From Leuctra nigra (lineage: Eukaryota > Arthropoda > Insecta > Plecoptera > Leuctridae), in the NCBI GenBank assembly GCA_934045905.1, contig OW203763.1, positions 45,533,941 through 45,597,940 on the forward strand: a stretch of DNA of 64,000 nt, in the 5' to 3' direction. The first letter of the stretch is position 1. Every line of letters begins with the position of its first letter. The position numbers and the translations under genes are program-made. This document shows positions 50,101 through 56,308 of this stretch, piece after piece. The notes beneath the pieces were generated by a model. It ran no database searches. It saw only the letters and a program-made list of their open reading frames with translations, and was not told the origin of the DNA.

Positions 50101-53100
50101 TTCTGTCAAAACACAGATGATTTACAGAAATCATCTTATTTGATCTCTCACAGATGATGACAGCCGCACTCTGATGAATAACAATTAATTCTGCCAATCA
50201 AACATGTTCAAAGCACTTAGTTACTCTTAGCAGGAACTGGAACCGGAACCAAAATCGGAATTGGAATCCAGATTTTTTTTAGGTAGAACCGGAAGCGGAA
50301 AAATGTGAATGTAAAGGCTGTATAGGTAGGTAAGGTTGGTTGGTAAGGTTGTATTTAACATTATTTGGGTTCCATAACGGTTCCGTAACGGTTCTATAAA
50401 TAATTATTTTAATTCAATTTTTACTTATTGCCCTCGAGGCCGTATCCATAACTTAGGCATTATAGGCAGAGTGACTAGGGCCTACGAAGGTTTTGGGGCC
50501 TACCAAAGGCCCACTTTCATAAAAATAAAAATAAACTTCAATTAAAAATTATTTTTCAATTCAATTTATATCAATTATTCAATGATTTTAAAGTTGTTTC
50601 AAAATTGTGTAAAAATCGCGTAGACTAGAAATGCACCAGATAGAGTCCAGAAATTCAAAATTTTCCCGGGGCTGTGCGCCCTGGACTCACATATAACTGG
50701 TGGATTGGTGAGGATCTCTCGCCCCAGTCCCACAATTGTTTTCTTCAGCAAAAACTTTCCCCTGAAGATCGATGATCGTCTCGCCGCTTATTATTTTAGA
50801 AATTAACTACTGGATAAAGTAAAACATTTCGGACAGGGGCCTACGAAAAAGTAGTGCCTATAGGGCCTACGAAGGTATTAAAACGGCCCTGATTGCCCTC
50901 CTATAATCTCAAAATATAAAATTACAATTATTATTATTGGCAATTGTTACAATAGTTTTTCAAATAAACAATCATGGGGTCGATTATTGTACGACATTTC
51001 TTACCTTAATTATGCAATCTACTGTGCCTGTATAAGTTTCAAAACATCGATTTTTAAAGAAGAAAGTCTGAATTGAAGGAGCTGATTGCAACCCAAATAG
51101 AACCCAAACGGAACTGGAACCGATATTTCAAACAAGAATTGAACCATGGAGCGGACCCGAAATTCAATTGGGTTAACAATAACAATACACACAATAACAA
51201 CAATTCAACAATAACAATAAGTGCTACCTACACATACTTAAATTGATTTGTACCTAATACTTACAAATTTACTTCAAACATAAAAGTAACCCGGAATTGA
51301 AGTTTTAAAAGCCTCCATTGAGTCATCTATCTAATTTTTTTAAATTATGTCGTAGCCGGGAGCCACTTTTAATACATTGAAATGAACTTCCTCTTTCTAC
51401 TTCCTTGACATTTTAATGTCTTTTGCTCTATTGTTTTTACATCAATTCCTAGATCACATTGCAAAACTCTTTTTCCCTCTCCGTTTTGTTTCAGATATCT
51501 AGATTAAGATTTTATAGGTAATAGGTACAATCGAATATGCAAAATGCTATTCAAAATAGTGAAAATTATATTTTTATTTTGTTCTTCAATTAGAAAAGGA
51601 TGAACACGAATTGATGAAAGAAATGAATTATTTGTGTTAATACATACTTCAATTGCATTTAAACTCACTTCGTCCATATTTCTGAGACTCTGCATGCTGG
51701 TTGCTGGTTCAACGATATTTAAATACTCGAACTGATATTATTGCACTTAAACCTTCCTTTTCGTATTTACTACTTTGATCTTTGAACTGTGGCTATCGAC
51801 GAGTGAAGCAGCTGAATGAAGATATTCTTGATCGCGTTACTCACGGCTGATGACAACTACCAGACATTGAAACCAAACCGGTATTCACAGATAATTATTG
51901 AACTAAGAGTCGGCTGCACCCGGACGTAAATTCTTGCGACAAAATTTCACAACTCCCGTCATAGCTTTAGATCTATTCAAATTATTAAAAATGTGAAAAA
52001 CAGTTTGCGTAGCTATTTCGTGAGTCTATATTAGAGATGAGAGCACACACTCACTGATATGATTTATGTGCCTAAACTCGAAGTAAAGGTGAAACATTCC
52101 CATTTTTTAAACTTTTTGGTAGCTTTTGGGCACAAATATTGCACTTACAAATTGGTGGTCTTATGTCTTCGGTCGACTATAACGAAATAGCAACAGACTT
52201 CTTTCTTATATAGGTTAATAATTTATACTGCATGACTGCATCAATGCAATTTAATCAAAAGTGGTTTACCTCTAGTGCAGCCGACCCTAAAGGGTTGTCG
52301 GGAAGGGGGGCGGGGGGGGGGGGGGGGATTTGTAGACAAGAGAGAAGGTCAATGATCTAGACCTACGATCAACAAAAAGCAGCATTAAAAATGAAGTAAT
52401 TATTTCCTATTATTGTCTTTACATTTTTGTTGTTATGGCTATTATTTGTTCACCACTCACGAGTGTTGGTAATATGTTGTTCAGACACGTCTAAAAATGA
52501 CATATAAATATGTTTCATGTGTTTCTCATGTCAAAAATATGTGTTTCGTTTTGCCTGAAAATGCCTTTTTCTAAAAAAAATTATGAATTCACAGTCCTTT
52601 TCTTGCTAATTTAAAGTCTTTTTGTCAAATTTTACACATTATTGGGGAAAATAATATGAAATGTTTGTTGCAAGTTACAGCAATTTTATGAATTGTGGTC
52701 TAGAAAAAATAATTCATAAAATTTCCATCAAAACAATGGATACTTGATAAATTGACACATTCATACAATAATTTAAGTTAATTTTAATATATTTCTCCAA
52801 GTCCAACTCCTAAACCGATAAATCGAATAATAATGTTGACGAATATAACATACCATACAATTTCAGTGGTCCTTTTTAGGGATTTTGAGATCATTTTTCA
52901 ATAGTTTTAAAGCACTATTTTCCTGCCTTTTAAGACGTTTCATAAGTCCTAAACCTTCGAGCATACTATTTATGCTCGAAGTCCTAAACATCCTAACCCT
53001 AGTAATATCAAATGAACGTGCATTTTTGGGCTACTTCTCTTTTCTCTCTTGGTTCTTGGTTCTATTTGTGTATATGACCAATTGAACATGGATGCCGGGA

Positions 53101-55520
53101 GGGGGGGGGGGGGGGGGGGGCAAGGGGGACTGGGGGCCCCTAGATATCAGGAAAAAATTAAGTTTTGTGGTGCTTAATGTAGTACCTACAGCTGCATTTT
53201 GTAAACAAAAAATGATTTCAAAATGTCAAAAAATGCCCTGCTGTACAAGGAGTGGCACGCCCCCCACTCCCCTAAAGTGTCAAATTTAAAAAAGTAGAAC
53301 TTTTCAACAAAATATCTCAAAAAAATCTCAAAATTTGTTTACAAGTGTAACCCCCTCACCCTCCCCCAACACAAAATAAGAGTGACAAGATTGTTGCATT
53401 TTATGGATTATAAGTATACGTATTGTGAAGTTTTTTGTATTATCACCAATTTACCGTCGTACACTTTATTCAATTTTTATCTAATTTCGAGGATTTTAGC
53501 ATCACACTCTTCTGCAACAGACTATTATGTCATATTATTGTCATATATATGTCATACTATTGGGATTCAAATTTACACTAATAATTCCCACTCAGTCGAG
53601 AGGTAAATGAGGGGAAGGTTCCACACGAAGAGGCACGACCGCCTCCTTCCCATCGTTCACCTTTACACATCTTCTCATGTAGGTAGGTATCTTAATATTC
53701 TGGTTGGTACTGATTGGGCCCTAGATGGACAACTTTCGTAATTTGGCCAGTTTGAATAGGACATTGGGAGTACTTCCTATAAACCTATGAAAATTGAAAA
53801 CAGCATTTTCAAAACGAAAAATGTAGTAATTTAAAGAGATTTAGATGATTAAATAGACCAAAATGTGTGTTTAAATAGCTTCAAAATGCACTTAAATCAA
53901 TAGAGAAATTTAAAAAAAAAATGATCCGTGCGGCCCGAAACCGCGTGTTGTTGTGAAGCCCTGCCCCAGCAGACCTGAGGTTATATTATATTATCTTCTA
54001 CTATTTCCTACTAAAAAAATCTATATTCAACTAGATTTAATATAGTAATTGAAAAAAGTGTCGTCAATTAATAGAAAAATTAACACAGAAGTAGGAATAC
54101 CTATTTGTAAGATTATTACGCTATAGGCGATTAAAATATTAAGGGGGGAGGAATCTGAAGTTACGCCACTGCTGCAAAACCCTGTATAATTAATGGTGTT
54201 TTTTAAATAAATAAATAAATAAATAAATAATAATATTACAAATAAAAATATTATTAGCGAGCCCAGTGCACGGTATATTGAGATGAAACAATATTAAATG
54301 TGCTGGGTTGGGAAAAAATATTAATAACAATAATAATAAAACGCAATATTGATGATTGCTTTTATATGATTGAGGAAATGCATCATCCAAAGCAAATAAT
54401 ACGTGCATTATGTCTCATCAGTGTGACACGAGTACGTAAGCGCAAGTATACACTCGACAATTCATACAACAGTATTTGAACGAAACAGATTGGCTGCTGG
54501 TCAGGTTCATTGACAATCAATCCTTGTTATTATCAATGAAATCAGAGCTCACCTACTAGAGGTAGATGACGAGTAAGCATAATATACTTCATCAGATGAT
54601 GCCATCACATTTTTTTCAGACAATTTTTTAAGAAAAGTTTTCTTTCAAATACCGTTTTATGAATTGTCGAGTGTATACCTACTACATAGCCTAGGCAACG
54701 CGATATGTTGTGCGTTGCGTGCCAAACGCAATATGTTGTGCGTTGCGTGCCAAACGCAATATGATTTTGCTTCGCTCTTACCTACATGATGCATTACACT
54801 CACTTCTTAAGTTAAAGTAAATAACAACTCACTTTCCTTTCCATGTGTATTGATACTTCTAATCATGATTTAAGACTATAGCAATCAAAATTTACCGACA
54901 AATGAACCCTTAAAACTCATCTACCTACGTATTTCTCGTTACTTGGATTCAATCACGTCATTTCAAGGTCACTTGAAGTCATATGATAGTTTATGACGTA
55001 GAGCGCAGAAATTCAAACAATTAAAATGACCTAAATCATGCAATATCTAGAGAAATATTTTATATGAGGCTAAGGGGCAATTATTCTGAGTAGTATTCTT
55101 AAAAATTACATAATATCTTGGGTCAATGTCAATCATAAAAATGCCATTAAACGTGAGAAAATAAACAACGTGATGTGAGCGTCAATATGTTCCAACTAAA
55201 GCACTTGGGTTAGAGTTCACATGGAATAAAACATAAAACGATATGAGAATCGAAAACATCAAATAGTTGAAAGTACTTTCTGTTAGTACTTGAATCACAC
55301 TAGATAATTAAACATAACATTTTCTTATTTCGAAGAAATAAGTACCTATAGGTGTACTAATAAATGTGATGGAATTAAATCTGGAATAAAAATCAAAACT
55401 AAAATTGAGACACCTAGAGATCCTATAGATATTGTGTTGAAAACAACAGATACTCACTATTGCGTTGTTTACAACCGGCTTTAGGTTCTTCGTTGGTTCC
55501 TTCTCCTTCTGTACGCTCAT
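25989..55520 (-). CDS. Threonine dehydratase / serine racemase family PLP enzyme with ACT domain (spliced, 9 exons)
   Basis: Coding exons on the minus strand, in transcript order: 55458-55520, 49336-49398, 45359-45429, 41080-41367, 38855-39017, 34699-34854, 30938-31074, 28173-28398, 25989-26141. All introns are GT-AG and every junction keeps frame, giving 439 residues and a TGA stop. Seen: the PLP-lysine motif GSFKERGA (Lys68), SLGNHA (Asn95), the phosphate-binding tetraglycine loop (Gly194-197), the cofactor-nitrogen motif CGGN (Cys320), then a C-terminal ACT-type domain (about 343-425) containing SDRPGG. In this family the enzyme deaminates L-threonine/L-serine to 2-oxoacids plus ammonia; some members racemise serine. 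One ACT domain matches the medium-length threonine ammonia-lyase form, and ACT domains usually bind amino-acid effectors. Likely cytosolic, as no signal peptide is visible. Substrate preference cannot be told from sequence. A short exon between exons 1 and 2 could have been missed. Confidence 0.93.
26360..26475. repeat. Dispersed repeat, copy 1 (intron 8)
   Basis: About 110 bp around GGTGATACAAGCGCTCGGCCG and TTTGATAGGATGTT matches 48460-48575 in inverse orientation, allowing for mismatches. Confidence 0.6.
26751..27302. mobile_element. MITE with TA duplication (Tc1/mariner-like)
   Basis: About 36-bp TIRs (ATTGAATRCTGKGCCGGAAG then AACCATGTAACCAAC) in inverse orientation, each bordered by TA. 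552 bp, no ORF. Lies in intron 8. Confidence 0.7.
27303..28172. other. Rest of intron 8
   Basis: AT-rich, no element ends or exons recognised. Confidence 0.4.
28173..28398 (-). CDS. Host gene exon 8 (CGGN motif, start of ACT domain)
   Basis: 226 nt completing Arg314, then [11 protein letters not shown] and the linker into the ACT domain ([17 protein letters not shown]...), ending at FSVE in phase 0. Acceptor CTTGTAG, donor GTAATC. In homologues the Ser/Cys before GGN contacts the PLP ring nitrogen; here it is Cys. Confidence 0.95.
28790..28870. repeat. Dispersed repeat shared with 35103-35180
   Basis: Both copies share AACATTATCATT and, at a fixed distance, CACTTATTTT plus diverged flanks, in the same orientation. 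It may be the tail of the SINE next to it. Confidence 0.45.
28871..29212 (-). mobile_element. tRNA-derived SINE (intron 7)
   Basis: On the minus strand, a tRNA-like head at about 28991-29072 with an A-box-like GGTAGAGCTCTCGCC and a canonical B box GGTTCGAACC. Sequence extends on both sides of the head. It is unlikely to be a functional tRNA: the acceptor stem does not close and the D arm is poor. Probably transcribed by RNA polymerase III. Confidence 0.7.
29214..30567. mobile_element. Fold-back element with TAGG-rich 62-bp tandem core
   Basis: TIRs CCCT(G/A)(T/C)CGGAAAAACCTA at both ends. The left half contains at least six 62-bp tandem units (caggtctatgtaggcatatg...; first full units from 29440), the right half the reverse-complement motif (CCTATTCAATCCTATTGAAACC). 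About 200 bp of unique sequence (30050-30250) lies between. No ORF. It is inserted exactly at one end of the SINE. Confidence 0.75.
30568..30937. other. Intron 7 remainder
   Basis: No feature recognised apart from T runs at 30583-30603. Confidence 0.4.
30938..31074 (-). CDS. Host gene exon 7
   Basis: 137 nt encoding [12 protein letters not shown]... to EMKGK plus two bases of Arg314; includes the conserved VVEGAGA segment. Acceptor TGTGTAG, donor GTGGGT. A Ty3/gypsy fragment on the opposite strand lies in the intron just upstream of the acceptor. Confidence 0.95.
31150..31640 (+). pseudogene. Ty3/gypsy pol 3' fragment (integrase C-terminus)
   Basis: Plus-strand frame with [17 protein letters not shown]...VGQLI and [16 protein letters not shown], the GPY/F-type end of a gypsy integrase, followed by a frame shift toward the N-terminal side near 31300. 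Antisense to the host gene, in intron 6 next to exon 7. Confidence 0.8.
31901..31913 (+). other. Polypurine tract before LTR
   Basis: GTGGGAGGGCAGA directly precedes TGTTACG at 31914, the layout of a gypsy PPT and 3' LTR start. Confidence 0.6.
31914..32359 (+). repeat. Probable 3' LTR of the gypsy fragment (end undefined)
   Basis: Starts TGTTACGATTG after the PPT. The 3' boundary is not visible. It includes a short CATACTACTAT tandem repeat at 32089-32142, which may be outside the LTR. Confidence 0.45.
32360..33060 (-). pseudogene. LINE 3' fragment, minus strand (intron 6)
   Basis: The minus-strand frame [20 protein letters not shown] (about 33020-32950) matches the C-terminal region of LINE RTs (WDPY...VQRRAAR type). 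Below it are an AT-rich 3' UTR, a GCCAC...TTGCAAGATG segment and an (AAATA)n tail ending near 32365. Confidence 0.65.
33061..34698. other. Rest of intron 6
   Basis: AT-rich. A GGCCGCCATCTTGAATC patch at 33427-33443 recalls the style of family A but is not a clear copy. No ORF. Confidence 0.4.
34699..34854 (-). CDS. Host gene exon 6
   Basis: 156 nt, 52 codons from GVESERC to PLIDKM, phase 0 at both ends. Acceptor GTTCCAG, donor GTAAAT. Contains the [10 protein letters not shown] motif conserved in animal members of the family. A roughly 150-bp inverted-repeat element begins about 50 bp upstream of the acceptor. Confidence 0.95.
34906..35052. mobile_element. Short inverted-repeat element upstream of exon 6
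   Basis: CAA.AAGGGAG.TTTTCAATACTCTGC at the left is mirrored by GCAGAGTATTGAAAATCTTGCCCT at the right; 147 bp with a 70-bp loop. Confidence 0.6.
35103..35180. repeat. Dispersed repeat shared with 28790-28870
   Basis: See the copy in intron 7; same orientation, roughly three quarters identical by eye. Confidence 0.45.
35181..36478. other. Intron 5, unassigned part
   Basis: AT-rich with TATAATA runs (35540-35630, 36330-36450); nothing recognisable. Confidence 0.4.
36479..36690 (+). mobile_element. Family B relative, diverged left arm
   Basis: AATCCGTGTAAAAAGGGCAG and CCAAGTCTCTT, GAGTGATATCAAAAA and CTTGGCGCATCGT occur in family B order, but the right arm is absent. Confidence 0.6.
37130..37640 (+). 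pseudogene. LINE endonuclease fragment
   Basis: Plus-strand pieces [21 protein letters not shown], then in a shifted frame [20 protein letters not shown] and [18 protein letters not shown], typical of the apurinic-type endonuclease of Jockey-like LINEs. Has stops and shifts. In intron 5, antisense to the gene. Confidence 0.7.
37650..38828. mobile_element. Large fold-back element ending next to exon 5 donor
   Basis: Left arm about 37650-38307 and right arm about 38320-38828 are reverse complements; for example the same 30-residue translation ([15 protein letters not shown]...) is found on the plus strand at 38131 and the minus strand at 38497. Outer ends CCGGGCGGGATGTG. Inside each arm a unit of about 165-180 bp (CCATTTTAAGAAATGGC, CATGCGACACCATC) repeats, with about one unit more in the left arm. 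No gene. Confidence 0.85.
38855..39017 (-). CDS. Host gene exon 5 (tetraglycine loop)
   Basis: 163 nt completing the split Gly codon, then [12 protein letters not shown]... to HIKII, including the GGGG phosphate-binding loop. Donor GTGAGT. The first 58 nt plus 24 nt of preceding intron form the unit of an 82-bp array just upstream (39037-40090). A fold-back element ends about 30 bp beyond the donor. Confidence 0.95.
39037..40090. repeat. 82-bp tandem array of the exon 5 acceptor and exon head
   Basis: Units start at 39037, 39119, 39201, 39283, 39365, 39447, 39529, 39611, 39693, 39775, 39857, 39942 and 40024 (the last partial). On the minus strand each unit is 24 nt of intron end (GTTGACTATATGTCCTGG then TTGCAG) plus the first 58 nt of exon 5 (ATATGACCACC...GTGGAA). 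Units are nearly identical: one C/G variant occurs in units 2, 7 and 13, and a 3-bp insertion lies before unit 12. The most distal unit lacks the pyrimidine-rich stretch. The intact exon lies at 38855-39017. Confidence 0.95.
40091..40509. other. Intron 4, unassigned part
   Basis: AT-rich; the plus-strand ORF at 40056-40316 starts in the array and has no known motif. Confidence 0.4.
40518..40880. mobile_element. hAT-like MITE with 8-bp duplication (intron 4)
   Basis: 363 bp starting CAAGGGCGTATTCAGG, ending GGTGTCGCCCTTA, flanked by AATTAATG on both sides (40510-40517, 40881-40888). Contains a G18 tract and a C-tract around 40827-40867. Related to 46261-46520. Confidence 0.85.
41080..41367 (-). 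CDS. Host gene exon 4 (PLP lysine)
   Basis: 288 nt encoding the core of the PLP fold, from the Schiff-base lysine (FKERGA) through SLGNHA and KIGVTVVMP to LTYIN, with the Gly codon split at the end. Acceptor GTGTACAG, donor GTAAGT. A 20/29-bp minisatellite directly precedes the acceptor (41383-42078) and looks derived from the end of the intron. Confidence 0.95.
41383..42078. repeat. Minisatellite upstream of exon 4 acceptor
   Basis: ACTTGGTAGTCATGTACATT (20 bp), often preceded by ACTTGGTAG (9 bp), in a mixed 20/29/49-bp pattern. The end nearest the exon shows the parental sequence ACTTGGTAGTCACTAGTC and the acceptor itself (ATATTACTTGG...), so the array seems to have grown from the intron end. 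Confidence 0.92.
42202..42493. mobile_element. hAT-like MITE with poly-C core
   Basis: Ends CAGGCTACTCG / CTACGCCCCTG, flanked by CTTATCTA and CCTATCTA (7 of 8 match). Contains about 20 consecutive C at 42457-42476. Confidence 0.55.
42905..43893 (+). mobile_element. Composite repeat family A, copy 2
   Basis: Head hairpin at 42910-42927, a GATGATAATGATAATGATA core near 43202, CGCCATTTTGAAACCGG repeats near 43345 and 43612. The B palindrome is reduced to a trace (ACTTTGCGCATCTTG at 43801). Directly followed by copy 3. Confidence 0.75.
43894..44849 (+). mobile_element. Composite repeat family A, copy 3
   Basis: Head hairpin at 43899-43916, an (ATA)n microsatellite at 44181-44217, CGCCATTTTGAAACCGG near 44343 and a second unit near 44625, followed without gap by a complete B palindrome. 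Confidence 0.78.
44850..45241. mobile_element. Family B palindromic MITE, complete copy (intron 3)
   Basis: 392 bp; ends ATCCCCATAAAAAAACACTC / GAGTGTTTTTTATGGGGAT; arms about 165 bp with a 60-bp loop and the ACTTGGCGCATCGT centre motif. Confidence 0.87.
45359..45429 (-). CDS. Host gene exon 3
   Basis: 71 nt encoding [13 protein letters not shown]...QYTG plus two bases of the Ser codon that precedes the PLP lysine. Acceptor TTCTTCTCAG, donor GTAGGA. A family B palindromic MITE (44850-45241) lies 117 bp downstream inside intron 3. Confidence 0.92.
45430..46252. other. Intron 2, part next to exon 3
   Basis: AT-rich. A GAGAGGTTTTCTCAATAAATA stretch at 45924-45944 looks like a small LINE-type 3' hairpin. 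46060-46130 (GGATTGGCTGCTGGTCAGGTT) recurs near 54489. Confidence 0.4.
46261..46520. mobile_element. hAT-like MITE with 8-bp duplication (intron 2)
   Basis: 260 bp with CAAGGGCTTATTCAGG / CCTGAATACGCCCTTG ends, flanked by AGAAGTAC on both sides (46253-46260, 46521-46528). Related to 40518-40880, in inverse orientation. Confidence 0.9.
47095..48405. mobile_element. Fold-back with about 345-bp arms plus a third half copy
   Basis: Outer arms 47095-47440 and 48060-48405 are reverse complements (AAATTAGTGCGTTTGCGATAG at the left end; CTATCGCAAACGCACTAATTT at the right). Between them, 47440-47765 is a diverged third arm in the right-arm orientation. TAATTATGCTAATTATGC and GGTGCCATCGATTTTTGG occur in all three. 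Confidence 0.8.
48460..48575. repeat. Dispersed repeat, copy 2 (intron 2, inverse of 26360-26475)
   Basis: Contains CGGCCGAGCGCTTGTATCACC; inverse orientation to the intron 8 copy. Confidence 0.6.
48576..49335. other. Intron 2, part next to exon 2, with poly-C tracts
   Basis: Three C-runs (48811-48832, 48989-49008, 49177-49188) in otherwise ordinary sequence. They resemble cores of the hAT-like MITEs, but no ends were identified. Confidence 0.45.
49336..49398 (-). CDS. Host gene exon 2
   Basis: 21 codons, [10 protein letters not shown]... to TPCM, the start of the conserved catalytic domain. Phase 0 at both ends; acceptor TGCTCCAG, donor GTAAGC. The tandem repeat at 49427-50165 begins about 27 bp upstream of this acceptor. 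Confidence 0.9.
49427..50165. repeat. 53-bp minisatellite upstream of exon 2 acceptor, split by a MITE
   Basis: Units of AGATCCAAGAA(TTCC)TCGGC, CGCACTCTGTCAAA and ACAAATAATTTACA(CA/GA)ACA, period 53 bp at 49441-49547, more diverged later. Interrupted by a MITE at 49704-49920. Minus-strand ORFs across it are repeat peptides. Confidence 0.9.
49704..49920. mobile_element. MITE with CAG target duplication inside the minisatellite
   Basis: 217 bp, TIR CA(G/A)CGCGATTGTGTAAGC plus TTCACTTCC, flanked by CAG on both sides (49701-49703, 49921-49923). A second, longer inner inverted repeat (CCATCTCCTAGA...TCTAGGAGATGG) makes most of it a hairpin. No ORF. Confidence 0.8.
50435..50891. mobile_element. 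hAT-like MITE with 8-bp duplication (intron 1)
   Basis: 457 bp, ends CGAGGCCGT / ACGGCCCTG, flanked by ATTGCCCT on both sides (50427-50434, 50892-50899). Subterminal GGGCCTACGAAGGT repeats occur near 50480 and 50839-50878. Confidence 0.87.
50900..51668. other. Intron 1, unassigned part
   Basis: AT-rich. GAACCGGAAC-like degenerate repeats near 50229-50300 and 51085-51160; no gene. Confidence 0.4.
51669..51695 (-). CDS. Possible alternative first exon of the host gene
   Basis: An ATG opens a 9-residue frame (MQSLRNMDE) that runs straight into a consensus donor GAA|GTGAGT in phase 0, the same phase as exon 1, so it could splice to exon 2 in place of exon 1. No polypyrimidine tract and AG lies just upstream, which argues against an internal exon. 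It is very short, so chance cannot be excluded. Confidence 0.35.
51696..54445. other. Intron 1, 5' portion
   Basis: G-runs at about 52307-52327 and 53100-53120 and an (AATA)n microsatellite at 54207-54230. No ORF with a known motif; probably eroded MITEs. Confidence 0.4.
54446..54678. mobile_element. Short TIR element in intron 1
   Basis: GTATACACTCGACAATTCAT at the left is mirrored at the right (ATGAATTGTCGAGTGTATAC); 233 bp. TA-rich ends would fit Tc1/mariner. Its interior shares GATTGGCTGCTGGTCAGGTT with 46060-46130. Confidence 0.65.
54700..54770. repeat. 31-bp tandem repeat
   Basis: ATATGTTGTGCGTTGCGTGC then CAAACGCA(AT), two units plus a partial. Confidence 0.7.
55458..55520 (-). CDS. 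Host gene exon 1 (start codon)
   Basis: Codes 21 residues beginning MSVQKEKEP and ending in phase 0 before a GTGAGT donor. The start has an insect-like context (CAAAATG). The peptide is polar and poorly conserved, as expected of the N-terminal extension of this family. An AT-rich TATTTAAATA stretch lies about 120 bp upstream of the ATG and could be a core promoter, but no initiator is convincing. Intron 1 (6.06 kb) follows. Confidence 0.75.
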
Positions 55521-56304
55521 TTTGAATTACTCAATCTCGTCACTGAGAATTCTAATACTGATTTCAGACCGTTTACCTCGACTACCGTCAACCAAGTCTA
55601 GTCGCACAAAAGAGAGCTGGAATTTAGTCCATTCATCTCTTATTTAAATATTATTCGAGCACAATCTATTTAGTGAGTAGATTATGAATGTTACAATAAT
55701 TAATGCTACTATTGAATCCGTCTTAGTAAGTCAATAGCGTGGTTAAGAAATTGACGAGCAAACACTAAACAACCTCGACAAGTTTGTCTCATTGACGTAT
55801 GTCTAACAGAGAATCCAAAGATGTTTTTCATAATTTGTTTGTAGTGAGCAAAGCGATCATAATTATAGAAATTAATATCTTGTTAGTATAGCGCGAATCA
55901 GTTGATTTTATCAACATACATACAGAATGGACTCAGGTTCAACAAAGTGGAGCGTTTGCGACTAGCGAGCATCATCACGGTAATCTTTTGGCCCTTTCTC
56001 TGTGTGTTTGTTTGCTTGATTTGTTGTGATCTCGGTGGACAATATCATGCAAGAAGAGTTGAAATATTACTTTAATAAATATGCTTGCAGTCACGGTGGC
56101 CAATATCTTAAAGAAAGGAATAAAAAATGAATTAAAATGAATGAATGTTTAAAGATTGATTGAGAATCACTTTTCAATATTTGTGTAGCTATAATAAGCA
56201 AAATAGATATGTGATACTGATAACCAAATCCCATCATTTTCATGAGCAGAGATTTTTTTTATACAATTACATAATTTGCTATTAGTTTACCTATACAGTA
56301 GCCT
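55521..56304. promoter_or_regulatory. Presumed 5' flank / promoter of the host gene
   Basis: Directly upstream of the start codon. The only candidate core element is TATTTAAATA near 55641-55650 (minus strand). No other feature recognised. Confidence 0.35.
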
Positions 56305-56308
56305 ACTA

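Noticed and set aside
25989..55520. The dehydratase as a recently acquired bacterial gene
   Set aside because: Nine exons with canonical GT-AG introns and an animal-type sequence argue for a resident gene.
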